Origin: Herpetosiphon aurantiacus DSM 785
Lineage (GTDB): Bacteria > Chloroflexota > Chloroflexia > Chloroflexales > Herpetosiphonaceae
NCBI GenBank assembly: GCA_000018565.1
Contig: CP000876.1
Span: 248,001-312,000 of the forward strand
Direction of reading: 5' to 3'
Length of the DNA stretch: 64,000 nucleotides
Shown here: in pieces, positions 28,472-36,447 of the stretch
How positions within the stretch are numbered: the stretch's first letter is position 1
Layout of the letters: the number at the start of each line of letters is the position of its first letter
Program-made: the position numbers and the translations under genes
Notes under the pieces: model-generated
Seen by the model: the letters and a program-made list of their open reading frames with translations, nothing else
Databases searched by the model: none
Told to the model about the DNA's origin: nothing

Positions 28472-29027
28472 TTAGGTCTCTAGCTAGTATAGGCATATTC
28501 TCTCATGGAAATGATTAGATTACTGTATGAAATTGTGATACCACGCATTGGTGCTGCCTCATAGGCGCAAAGGAGGAGGAATACCGAAGTCACGCTGTTG
28601 ACGGGCATCGTATGCCCCATTGCACAACCACAAAAGCCCATCACCCCACTGCCAGAGCGGTCTAGACGGCCATTTCGTACTCCCAACAATCAATCGTCAC
28701 GGCATCCAGCGGCGCAGGGGTCGGGCTGGGCGTAAGGGGCAGCAGCACCAGACAAAGCGACCGGAAGCGACGAACACCGCTGGTTCAGAGCGCGAACCGT
28801 GGATGATCCATAGAAAGCCTTCCCTCCCCCTATCATAATGAGATAAATATCATCATGGTTAAGGATTATTAAGAAAATATACAGAACCCCCCCCTCATTT
28901 TCAGAATTTTTTCAGAATGATGCGCTAAGCTGGCACACATATCGAACATTCTCTAGCTAGCTAGGGGTATCGCATGCACCACGCACATTGATGATTATGG
29001 CTCTGTGTATGCGGAAGGATGGATTCC
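28472..29027. other. Intergenic region with a decayed gene fragment and an AT-rich leader
   Basis: Apart from the lipoprotein relic at 28680-28811, no gene is seen. The last 170 bp before the hydrolase gene at 29028 are AT-rich, with TTTTCAGAA repeated twice near 28897-28915 and a CTAGCTAGCTAG run near 28953. This probably contains the promoter of the hydrolase cluster. Confidence 0.5.
28680..28811 (-). pseudogene. 5' relic of an NMT1-like substrate-binding lipoprotein gene
   Basis: Read on the minus strand from the ATG at 28811, the DNA aligns with the first 140 bp of the gene at 42002: matching stretches include TCGCGCTC, ATCGGTGT-like GCGGTGTTCGTCGCTT, CGACCCCTGC and GATGCCGTGACGAT. The spacing upstream of the ATG (GGAAGG against GGAG) also corresponds. 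Indels have destroyed the frame and the remainder is missing. It shows that a second copy once stood here. Confidence 0.6.
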
Positions 29028-29996
29028 ATGATTAAGCGCTCGTCATTCTTCGTGTCTGGATTCCTGCTGGTGTTGGTGTTTGCCAGTAGTTTTGGGATTC
29101 GCTCGGCAGCCGCCCGCACGTGGGCGCAGGTGAACGATGGGGATAGTGGGGTCAATGTCTATACCGTTCAAGCGCTGCTGAAGCAACGCGGGTATAGCCT
29201 TGATGTTGATGGCGATTTTGGTGACCAAACCCTCGCAACCGTGAAGAGTTTTCAAGGCAGTAAAGGGTTGACGAAAGATGGGATTGTTGGGCCGAACACG
29301 TGGGAGAAATTGGTGATCGAGACCAACCAAGGCGATGTGAATGTCGTGGTGAAAGCGCTCCAAAAACAGTTGAATAAACATGGGGCTTCGTTAACGGTTG
29401 ATGGCGATTTTGGCGCGGCAACCCTGACTGCGGTCAAAAGCTTCCAAGGTCGGAAAGGGCTGACCCAAGATGGGAGTGTTGGCCCTAATACATGGGCCGC
29501 ATTAACGGGTAATGCGAGCAGTGATGGTGGTAGCGGTGGCGGATCAACGCGGGCAGAACTGGCCGATACGATCCTCGACAGTAGTCGGATTACGCTTGCG
29601 ACTGTCCACGTCTCAGGGGTCAATGATAGCGCAACGGCAAAACAAAATATCATTGATACGGCGAATGGACGCGCAGCGCGTCGCAGCAGCTATGGGAATG
29701 CGCCTGGCGGCAGCGTTACGCTCAATACCTCGATGCTCAAAGGCATGTTAACCATCGCACGCTCATGGCGCTACTCAGTCAGTGAAATCGCGGGTGGCTC
29801 CCATAGCGCCACCTCACGCCATTATGCAGGTGTTGCCTTTGATGTCAATATCATTAATGGAACCCATGTGAGTGCATCTCACCCCAATCAACGGGCGTTT
29901 CAGCAAAAATGCCGCGATCTTGGCGCAACGGAAGTCCTTGGCCCCGGTGATGCAGGCCATAGTGGTCATATCCACTGTGCGTGGCCTCGTCCCTAA
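29028..29996 (+). CDS. Secreted peptidoglycan hydrolase: two PG-binding domains and an M15-like peptidase domain
   Basis: The 322-residue exported protein begins with a signal peptide (MIKRSSFF, hydrophobic to about residue 30). Two peptidoglycan_binding_1 domains follow (ALLKQRGYSLDVDGDFG... GIVGPNTWEKL; ALQKQLNKHGASLTVDGDFG... VGPNTWAAL), then a Ser/Gly linker and a zinc-peptidase-like domain with SATSRHYAGVAFDVNIING and GHSGHIHC, the H...D...HxH pattern of D-Ala-D-Ala carboxypeptidase/M15-type enzymes. It probably cleaves cell-wall peptides. The ATG at 29028 fits GGAAGG nine bases upstream better than the ATG at 29019. It is the first of three neighbouring wall hydrolases. Confidence 0.87.
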   Translation: MIKRSSFFVSGFLLVLVFASSFGIRSAAARTWAQVNDGDSGVNVYTVQALLKQRGYSLDVDGDFGDQTLATVKSFQGSKGLTKDGIVGPNTWEKLVIETNQGDVNVVVKALQKQLNKHGASLTVDGDFGAATLTAVKSFQGRKGLTQDGSVGPNTWAALTGNASSDGGSGGGSTRAELADTILDSSRITLATVHVSGVNDSATAKQNIIDTANGRAARRSSYGNAPGGSVTLNTSMLKGMLTIARSWRYSVSEIAGGSHSATSRHYAGVAFDVNIINGTHVSASHPNQRAFQQKCRDLGATEVLGPGDAGHSGHIHCAWPRP

Positions 29997-30139
29997 TCCA
30001 AAAATCATGGCGATCCCGACCGATCACGCTGATCGGTCGGGCACAAACAACCAGCACGTCGAACGATCACAACCGTTACGGGGTCGTCACTCAGGGTGGA
30101 TCATCGTCGCCGTTTCGGACAAAATACAAGGATTGTCGC

Positions 30140-31210
30140 ATGAAACAGTATTCACGGCGGTCATTCGGAAAACTGACCGTTGGCGTTGGGATGAGTGTCG
30201 TCGTTGGGTTGACTGAATTACAGCTCCTTCGCCCCAGTCATGCAGCCGTGGCCATCCCTGCCATTGGGGGTACCGCCACATGGGGGGCCGCAGCACCCAA
30301 AGAACCGATCAAACGCTTGGCCCAGAAACCGATTGGGATTGTGGTGCATCACACCACGAGTCCCAACAGCAATGATTTTACGCAGACCAAGGCGCGGCAG
30401 GTGGCCCGCTCCATTCAACAGAGCCATTTTAATCGTGGCTGGATTGATACCGGACAACACTTTACGATTAGTCGTGGAGGCTGGATTTTAGAAGGTCGTC
30501 ACCAAAGCCTTGCGGCGGTCCAACAGGGAACAACCCATGTCCAAGGTGCCCATGTGGATGGGCATAATGAAACCCATATCGGGATTGAATGTGACGGCCT
30601 CTATATGGAGCACGCACCGAGTCTCCCGTTATGGAACAATCTGGTTGCGCTGCTCGCCTATCTCTGCCACCAGTATGGATTAACCGCCCAAACCATTGTC
30701 GGCCACCGTGATTTGGATGCAACCCTCTGCCCAGGAGATACTTTTTACAGTCTCTTACCTCAGTTACGGGCAGCCGTTGAAACCCACCTCGCTGGCGGGA
30801 ATGTAGGACGGATGTGGCCAACGCTGAAGCGGAATACGCCCGCAACCAGTTTAGCCAAAACGGCCCAATATCTCTTACGGACGCATGGCGCGAGTATCAC
30901 GGCCGATGGCGCGTTTGGCCCTGCCACCGAGGCGGCGGTCAAAGCCTTCCAAACCGCGAAAGGGCTGACCGTTAATGGAATCATCGGCGCGGCCACATGG
31001 GAAAGCCTGATTCGCACCGTGCGCCTTGGCGACAGTGGTGATGCCGTCCGTGCCGTCCAAACGCGACTGGCCGCCCAAGGCTATACAACCACCAGTGATG
31101 GCCAGTTTACGGCAACCCTGAATGCCCTTGTCAAAACCTTCCAAACCAATCGCCAACTGAGTGTCGATGGAGTGGTTGGGATCAATAGTTGGAATCATCT
31201 CGCGATGTAA
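30140..31210 (+). CDS. Exported N-acetylmuramoyl-L-alanine amidase with two PG-binding domains
   Basis: The 356-residue protein starts with a twin-arginine-like signal (SRRSFGK, then a hydrophobic stretch, cleavage near SHAAVA). The amidase_2/PGRP zinc domain has IGIVVHHTTSP, GWIDTGQHFTISRGG, HIGIECDGLY and VGHRDLDATLCPGD, which supply the zinc His residues and the catalytic residues for cutting the bond between MurNAc and the stem peptide. Two C-terminal peptidoglycan_binding_1 domains follow (ADGAFGPATEAAVKAFQ; GVVGINSWNHL). AAGGA lies seven bases before the start at 30140. The upstream in-frame extension from 29981 overlaps the previous gene and lacks coding character. Confidence 0.9.
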   Translation: MKQYSRRSFGKLTVGVGMSVVVGLTELQLLRPSHAAVAIPAIGGTATWGAAAPKEPIKRLAQKPIGIVVHHTTSPNSNDFTQTKARQVARSIQQSHFNRGWIDTGQHFTISRGGWILEGRHQSLAAVQQGTTHVQGAHVDGHNETHIGIECDGLYMEHAPSLPLWNNLVALLAYLCHQYGLTAQTIVGHRDLDATLCPGDTFYSLLPQLRAAVETHLAGGNVGRMWPTLKRNTPATSLAKTAQYLLRTHGASITADGAFGPATEAAVKAFQTAKGLTVNGIIGAATWESLIRTVRLGDSGDAVRAVQTRLAAQGYTTTSDGQFTATLNALVKTFQTNRQLSVDGVVGINSWNHLAM

Positions 31211-31220
31211 GGGAGTCGCT

Positions 31221-32141
31221 ATGCATACGTTCGTTCGACGCTCGTTCATTTTCCTCCTGCTTGTCGGATTCCTCGTGAGTTCACAAAGTTCAGCCCATGC
31301 GATTGCCGGTGCATTTTTTCATACCTTAAGTAAGGGCAATCGCGGAACGGATGTGAAAGCGCTGCAATATTTACTGGCAATTGATGCCGATGGTGTTTTT
31401 GGCGATGCAACTGTTACGGCCGTCAAACGCTTTCAAGGCCGCAAAGGATTGACCGCTGATGGGATTGTTGGGCCGGCAACATGGGACGCATTAACGGAAA
31501 CGGTGCGGCCTGGTGATTCCGGCAATGCGGTGAAAGCTATCCAAACTGAGTTAAATGCGAAACACAAGGCCGGTCTGACCGTTGATGGGAAGTTTGGTGC
31601 TGGGACGGAACAGGCCGTCAAGCAGTTTCAACGGCATGTTGGGATTACTGCTGATGGGATTGTTGGATCAACGACGTGGAAACAGCTGATTTGGCATTAT
31701 GAATATGCCGATATGAGTGCGAACATGTGCGATCAAGATCCAGATGGGAATGGCAGCGCGAATTGGGGGGTTGCCGCAACCATCGCCCAACTGGAAGCAG
31801 CAACCCGCGATTTTGCGGCAACGGGGAATGGCAAGGTTCCCCTTGGTGACATCAGTTTTGAACATGGAGGTGACATTCCTGGTCACGGGTCACACGAGAC
31901 GGGGCTGGATGTGGATGTGTGGCCGATCCGAACGGATACGCGCCAATGCACCGGCGCGCGCATCACCTGGCGTTCCAGTACCTATGACCGGGCCGCAACG
32001 CGCACCTTAGTCAAAGCCATTCGCGCTGCAGCACCTGGCCAAATTGCCTTGATCTATTTCAATGATCCGGTATTGATTGATGAAGGCCTCACGAGCGCGT
32101 ATCCGAATCACGATAATCACCTGCATATTCGGTATAAATAA
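31221..32141 (+). CDS. Secreted MepA-like murein endopeptidase with two PG-binding domains
   Basis: The 306-residue protein has a signal peptide (residues 1-27, ending SSAHAIA), two peptidoglycan_binding_1 domains (LLAIDADGVFG... GIVGPATWDAL; GLTVDGKFGAG... GIVGSTTWKQL) and a C-terminal domain matching penicillin-insensitive murein endopeptidase (M74): DISFEHGGDIPGHGSHETGLDVDVWPIR and NHDNHLHIRYK, with the zinc ligands H...D...H. These enzymes cut D-Ala-meso-DAP crosslinks. The start has GGGAG five bases upstream and lies ten bases after the amidase stop, so the two genes are surely co-transcribed. Confidence 0.9.
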   Translation: MHTFVRRSFIFLLLVGFLVSSQSSAHAIAGAFFHTLSKGNRGTDVKALQYLLAIDADGVFGDATVTAVKRFQGRKGLTADGIVGPATWDALTETVRPGDSGNAVKAIQTELNAKHKAGLTVDGKFGAGTEQAVKQFQRHVGITADGIVGSTTWKQLIWHYEYADMSANMCDQDPDGNGSANWGVAATIAQLEAATRDFAATGNGKVPLGDISFEHGGDIPGHGSHETGLDVDVWPIRTDTRQCTGARITWRSSTYDRAATRTLVKAIRAAAPGQIALIYFNDPVLIDEGLTSAYPNHDNHLHIRYK

Positions 32142-32338
32142 ATAACCGCGATGCGGCGGCTGAAGGTCTGGAATGGAGCGTCAGCCGCTGCATCGCGGGA
32201 ACAGATCCATACATTAAGGGGTATGCTGCGTAAGGGCGGCGGTTCGGATGATGCTGCCGTGATTGATGCTCGAATCCTCAGACGAATGGACTCGGCTAAT
32301 CCTCACGAAGCGAGCCAGGTGATGTGTTGGGAGGTGCG

Positions 32339-32608
32339 ATGCACCGTTTCTTTTCATTGCTCATGGGATGGAGTGTATTCGGGCAGTTATGGCTAGGCCC
32401 GCTCGCCCATGCTGCAACCAACCCATGGACTCCGAACACAGGCTATCCGGTTGGAACGCAAGCACATGGGATAGCCGTTGCGCCACCATGTCGTGGCTCA
32501 GAGTGGTGGGATTGGCGACTGGTCATATGTGGCGCAGCTGTGTCTGGTCGTACAGGTCTGCCGACGCGCAGCAATGCTGTAGTATCGACGGCTGCGCGTG
32601 GCGCATAG
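32339..32608 (+). pseudogene. Decayed secreted-protein gene upstream of the duplicated cassette
   Basis: From an ATG at 32339 (GGGAGG four bases upstream) a signal peptide is encoded (MHRFFSLLMGWSVFGQLWLG, PLAHAAT), followed by NPWTPNTGYPVGTQAHGIAVA. After about 50 codons the sense is lost. From about 32520 the DNA matches the minus strand of 59640-59800 (PVGQVLHTRMDAVVLTA against SGRTGLPTRSNAVVSTA), but frames shift. It is a broken gene that belongs to the duplicated block shared with 58.4-59.9 kb. Function not recognised. Confidence 0.45.
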
Positions 32609-32766
32609 TCGTGCGCCGCGCACCACGCGCGTGGCCAAGGATAAAGATGCACCGAAGATTGTTTAACATACATAGATATATTTCCCATGGTGGAGATGTT
32701 TCAACGCCCATGCCAGAAATCGCCTGTGCGTGGCTCTCGATAGGATGAACCGAAAAAGAGCCTGCC

Positions 32767-33002
32767 ATGCAGAAAGCAGACGCATTGGCGGAGATCGAGG
32801 CAATCATTGACGACCTCTCACCTGGCGAAATCTTTGACGATGTAGGTGAAGCAGGCTACCTGCTGCTCCGCGAGATCTTGGAAGTCGTTCGGTTGGCAGT
32901 ACAGGGTCGCATCCTGCCAAGTGAAGCCCATCGACATGTGTTGATGGACAGCATATCATTATTCAGCAGTTGGTTAATCCACCCGATAAACACCTCAATT
33001 GA
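32767..33002 (+). pseudogene. Small acidic cassette protein, frameshifted copy
   Basis: The first 60 codons (MQKADALAEIEAIIDDLSPGEIFD, AGYLLLREILEVVRLAVQGRI) match the intact 76-residue protein at 59297-59527. Near 32945-32955 one extra base shifts the frame. The original end (IIIQQLVNPPDKHLN, stop at 33002) is still readable in the neighbouring frame and matches QQLANPADEHLN of the intact copy. In the shifted frame the protein runs on to 33048. Its intergenic leader, including FQRPCQKSPV-coding DNA and the ribosome binding region, is also shared with the other copy. Confidence 0.75.
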
Positions 33003-33047
33003 TGGGCGCATAGGAATATGGATACCGTGGTTTGGAGGATGCGGATG

Positions 33048-33842
33048 ATGTGCTTCTATGACCGCCTGCGATGGAAACTCGGACTACCCAGTTTGCCTAT
33101 TATTGATGCCTCGTCGATTGCTGATGCGATTGACGCGCTCCCCACGGCTGTCCCGCGCTACGCCAGTGCGAGCTATGGGGTGGTCGCGCCACCCTTTGAT
33201 GCCTTTTTCGTTGAGGCGACGTCGCTAAGAGCATCAGCTATTCTGCTTGGCCAACGCGGCGTGCTCTTCCGTGCTACGACGGAGCACCTGCATCCCGCCA
33301 CCCCTGACCGAACACGCTGGACGCTGACCCTCGAAGCGTTTATGCATGTCCATGGGCATGGAACCTATGGGTATCAGCAGCTAGCGGTGGTCTTTCTGGA
33401 TGACCACGGCAGGCTGATCAATAATATGTTGAAAGGCATTCCGCTGCTGCCAAACCCAACCTGCTACGATCGGATTGGCCAAGTCGCGACACCTGGGGCG
33501 ACCTTGCATTGTGTGTATGCGTTAAAAGCGATTAATGCGATAAACCTCTCGTGTCCAGCGGAGCATGTGACCCCAACCGACGACGAATGGCAGCACTACC
33601 AGCAGAAGGCAGGGGTAGGCGCGGAGCCAAGTGACTACTATCTGTTAAAGGTGCGGCCACGGGCAAAAGGCGGCTTTGAGGCGATTGGGCATAGTCCGAC
33701 ATCCGAGCTGCATCGGGCACATGGGGTGCGTGGCCACTTTAAATATTACGATCCTGAACGTCCACTCTTTGGTCGCGCAGGGCAACACGGAATGCACTGG
33801 ATTCCCGCGCATGAACGGGGTGATGCAGGAGAAATACCGTGA
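33048..33842 (+). CDS. Cassette protein with C-terminal RGH...PLFG...WIPAHxRG motif (paralogue 1)
   Basis: The protein of about 264 residues is a paralogue of 58421-59251 (about 80% similar by eye). The N-terminal part is FYDRLRWKLGLP, DASSIADAIDALPTAVPRY; the C-terminal end is HRAHGVRGHFKYYDPERPLFG, HGMHWIPAHERGD. The last motif resembles that of an uncharacterised family often seen beside phage and plasmid genes. There is no signal peptide or membrane helix. GGAGG lies nine bases before this start; upstream ATGs at 33018 and 33045 are possible. The partner gene before it is frameshifted. The final codons (GEIP) lie in a repeat shared with 26447-26480. Confidence 0.65.
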   Translation: MCFYDRLRWKLGLPSLPIIDASSIADAIDALPTAVPRYASASYGVVAPPFDAFFVEATSLRASAILLGQRGVLFRATTEHLHPATPDRTRWTLTLEAFMHVHGHGTYGYQQLAVVFLDDHGRLINNMLKGIPLLPNPTCYDRIGQVATPGATLHCVYALKAINAINLSCPAEHVTPTDDEWQHYQQKAGVGAEPSDYYLLKVRPRAKGGFEAIGHSPTSELHRAHGVRGHFKYYDPERPLFGRAGQHGMHWIPAHERGDAGEIP

Positions 33843-34113
33843 TGATTGTCAAGCGGCGTTTTCCATAAAACAGCCGAGCAGGATCGTGGACGGCGCACGC
33901 CGCCAGCACGCGACACGGCAGTGCGATCACACCGTCGTGTCGCGTTCGAGCAGCACCAATTAATGCTCGCCCTGCCCTTTGAGCAGCTGGTGAACCAGCT
34001 GTGCGAGCAATGTCGGCAAGAACGATTTCGTTTGCGCGATCGCCAGTCAGCCCGCCCCCACAAACGCTGGACACGATGAGGATGAATTGGGTGACGATGT
34101 GCGTGAACAGCAC

Positions 34114-34195
34114 ACAATGGTATGCCGATCATGCCGCTTCCCTCGGAGAAAATTCATCCTTGACAGCGATTACCGCATCTTTTTTGTGGTCTCCG
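34114..34195 (+). repeat. Dispersed repeat of about 80 bp, copy 1 of 3
   Basis: The sequence runs ATGCCGATCATGCCGCTTCC, CTCGGAGAAAATTCATCC, TTGACAGCGATTACCGCATC, TTTTTTGTGGTCTCCG. Two related copies lie at 35928-36012 (plus) and 46409-46499 (minus). None covers a complete gene. Its function is unknown; a miniature mobile repeat or a regulatory element is possible. Confidence 0.8.
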
Positions 34196-34227
34196 AATGG
34201 GCTGGTCATCTCGCACGAAACACCAAA

Positions 34228-34270
34228 AACAAGACCCCATGGAGGCTGTGTCACACCATGGGGTCTTGTT
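34228..34270 (+). terminator. 15-bp hairpin
   Basis: AACAAGACCCCATGG (34228-34242) and CCATGGGGTCTTGTT (34256-34270) pair perfectly across a 13-nt loop. It lies downstream of the cassette copy and the dispersed repeat, with no U-run beyond TTGTT. Terminator-like, moderate. Confidence 0.5.
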
Positions 34271-34581
34271 CGCCATTCAGGAGTCATAATCATATTGGAA
34301 TGAATTTCTTAGCAAGAAGTATACAAAACTGGCATGGATCTATCGAGTGACACAAGTCCTGATATACCTAGGTAGAAAAGGGGATAAAACCGCGCGATTC
34401 AATGGCGAATCGCGCTGCCACGTTTTAGGAGACCAGGAAACCCTCGATAAGCTGGTATCAAATAGCACAGACACGGCGCGATAACAACCCCTACATCCTT
34501 ACCGATTATGAACGTCGTTTGGAGGACTGATAGAGCATGCTATCAGGACCCTAGCCCCCGTACCCTGATCGTTTCACCTGC

Positions 34582-35679
34582 TCATTCACCGCTTCCTGTA
34601 TGCTGAATGCGGTGGACTCCTTCATACACCGTTGCGGCGGTATCAATCGACCCCAAGTCAAGGCCTAAAGCCACCATCGTTTGCGCGACTTCCGGCCGCA
34701 CCCCCACAAGCAGCATGTGCGTTCCTAAGAGGTGCGCTGCCTGAATCACCTGCATCATGCCGCTGGCGACCTGGCTATCCACGATCTCAACCCCGGTCAT
34801 ATCAAGGATAAGGTGGTTGGCCGTATACCGCTGGATGGCGGCTAACGCCCCGTCCCGCAAGAGGACGAGTCGGGCACTATCAAGGACTCCGATTAAGGGG
34901 ATCACGACCACCTGCGGGGCGACGGGTAAGACCGGGATACTCATGGCCCGAATCGTCTCACGTTGCAGCGTTACCGTGGCGAGAAGGCGTTCCTGCACGC
35001 TGGTTCGTTCCTGCAAGTGTTGCACCGTGGTTGCGACAGCGGCAGTTTGTTCGTCAGCCTGCTGTGCCAAATGGCGGTTGATGACCATCAGGTCATGGTG
35101 CTGCTGCGCGATGTGGTGCTGTCCATCACGAATCGTCTTAAAGGCGCGATGGTTCACATCACTCGCGACAAACCCAATGATCGCGCTGACGAAGGTCATC
35201 AAGCTGGCATGCGTTATGATCGACCGCTGTGTTGGCATGACCTGTGGATCGGGCGGCAGCATCCAGACCATTCCGAGAATGACCATCGTCAGCCCAATCG
35301 CGACGAGCAGGATCTGCCATGGACGGAACACAACACCGGCAATCAAGGCGGGAATCAAGGCATAGGCCAAGGACTGATTGCTAAACCCAGCGATTACCTG
35401 CGGCAGGACAACGCTGAGCGTGGTGGCAAGCACGACCAACCATCCCCCCAGCGCAACGTACCCCCGGCGCACGATGAAAATCAAGCTGAGGAACAGGCCG
35501 ATGCTGAAGACGATGGAACCCGCCGCGCCATGCTGCACGGGATCACCCAGCAATGAGAAGAGGCCCATGACGGCGATGACGAGGAGCGAACACAGGATAC
35601 CGATCACCACTTGGCCGCGTCGCCGGACATCGTCCACCGGATGATCGATAAATGATAACCACGCAAAGAGCTGTTTCAT
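34582..35679 (-). CDS. Six-helix membrane protein with cytoplasmic STAS domain
   Basis: The 365-residue protein has about six membrane helices in residues 20-180 (VVIGILCSLLVIAVMGLFSLL, GSIVFSIGLFLSLIFIV, ILLVAIGLTMVILGMVWML), a coiled linker (HDLMVINRHLAQQADEQT), then a C-terminal STAS domain (IPLIGVLDSARLVLLRD, LILDMTGVEIVDSQVASGMM, HMLLVGVRPEVAQTMVALGLDLGSI). STAS domains of this type relate to RsbR/stressosome proteins and carry regulatory Ser/Thr or bind partner proteins. AAGGA lies eight bases before the start. The STAS domain resembles that of the PAS/STAS protein at 36448, so the two may share one signalling complex. Confidence 0.82.
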   Translation of the reverse strand: MKQLFAWLSFIDHPVDDVRRRGQVVIGILCSLLVIAVMGLFSLLGDPVQHGAAGSIVFSIGLFLSLIFIVRRGYVALGGWLVVLATTLSVVLPQVIAGFSNQSLAYALIPALIAGVVFRPWQILLVAIGLTMVILGMVWMLPPDPQVMPTQRSIITHASLMTFVSAIIGFVASDVNHRAFKTIRDGQHHIAQQHHDLMVINRHLAQQADEQTAAVATTVQHLQERTSVQERLLATVTLQRETIRAMSIPVLPVAPQVVVIPLIGVLDSARLVLLRDGALAAIQRYTANHLILDMTGVEIVDSQVASGMMQVIQAAHLLGTHMLLVGVRPEVAQTMVALGLDLGSIDTAATVYEGVHRIQHTGSGE

Positions 35680-35927
35680 CCAACGTGTCCTTATGGTTCA
35701 GTAGCATCACTCGATGCGTGCGATGCTGATGGGAGGAAGAGCGGGTACGGCAACGCCTTGATGAGGCACGGACCCTTGTGCTTGATGCATGCGGCGGAGC
35801 TGGCCAGCGTCGTTGCCGCTCGCCCCATGGTTGACAGGGGAATAAAACCCGGTAACCTTGCCCAACGACGCGGGACACGACAACCCGCTATGTCAGGGTA
35901 TGGTTTGCGTGAATCGTTGCCATACAC

Positions 35928-36012
35928 CACAATGGTATGCCGATCATGACCCTTCCCTCGTAGAAAATTCATCCTTGACAGCGCTTATCGTCTCGTTATT
36001 CGTGTTCTCGGT
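35928..36012 (+). repeat. Dispersed repeat, copy 2 of 3
   Basis: The copy begins CACAATGGTATGCCGATCATG and ends in GTTCTCGG. It is close to copy 1 in the first 65 bp and more diverged after TTGACAGCG. It overlaps the 3' end of the receiver gene (stop at 35996), so the last residues of that protein (RRSHMHREHE) appear to come from the repeat. Confidence 0.75.
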
Positions 36013-36400
36013 GCATATGGCTCCGGCGCACTCCACCCCATCGTTCGATTTTTTCGACCAAACGACCAAACTGGATTGGTTTTGCTTCATACTCGCTACA
36101 CCCTACCGCGAAACAACGCTCACGATCACCGGTCATGGCATAGGCTGTCACGGCAATAATCGGAATATCCTGCACTATGGGGATCGCCTTGAGCCGTTGT
36201 GTCGCACTCCACCCATCCATAACAGGCAAACTCATATCCATCACAATCACATCGGGCATGACGGCTTGCGCCATGACCACGGCCTCGGCCCCATTCAGGG
36301 CGAGCGATACCGTATAGCCATGCCGTTCGAATCGCCGTGTCAACATGTCGCGATTCATCGCCTGATCTTCTACTAATAAAATATGGAGTGCGTCCGTCAT
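35996..36400 (-). CDS. Single-domain response regulator (receiver)
   Basis: The 134-residue protein is a stand-alone CheY-like receiver. The acidic pocket is ILLVEDQAMNRD, the phosphorylated Asp is in VIVMDMSLPVMDGW, the switch Thr in IIAVTAYAM, and the Lys in EYEAKPI. With no output domain it must act by protein interaction or as a phosphate carrier. The start at 36400 has AAGGAG eight bases upstream; the ATG at 36406 would be too close to it. It lies 47 bp behind the PAS/GAF/STAS gene on the same strand, forming a likely operon. The tail appears to be derived from a dispersed repeat. Confidence 0.88.
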   Translation of the reverse strand: MTDALHILLVEDQAMNRDMLTRRFERHGYTVSLALNGAEAVVMAQAVMPDVIVMDMSLPVMDGWSATQRLKAIPIVQDIPIIAVTAYAMTGDRERCFAVGCSEYEAKPIQFGRLVEKIERWGGVRRSHMHREHE

Positions 36401-36447
36401 GGGCATAGCTCCTTCTATCGTTGGTGCTGCTGGAACGGTAACGATGA

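Larger units (their letters stand above)
33843..34581. other. Gene-poor region with a dispersed repeat and hairpins
   Basis: About 740 bp without a supported gene. A frame ending at 34079 has a plausible tail (LPFEQLVNQLCEQCRQERFRLRD) but no start or ribosome binding site, so it may be a gene remnant. The region also carries a copy of the dispersed repeat (34114-34195), the hairpin at 34228-34270 and a small stem GCGCGATTC/GAATCGCGC near 34391-34414. Confidence 0.5.

Noticed and set aside
34963-35556. 197-codon plus-strand open frame
   Set aside because: Antisense to the membrane-STAS gene, whose helices and STAS motifs are clear.
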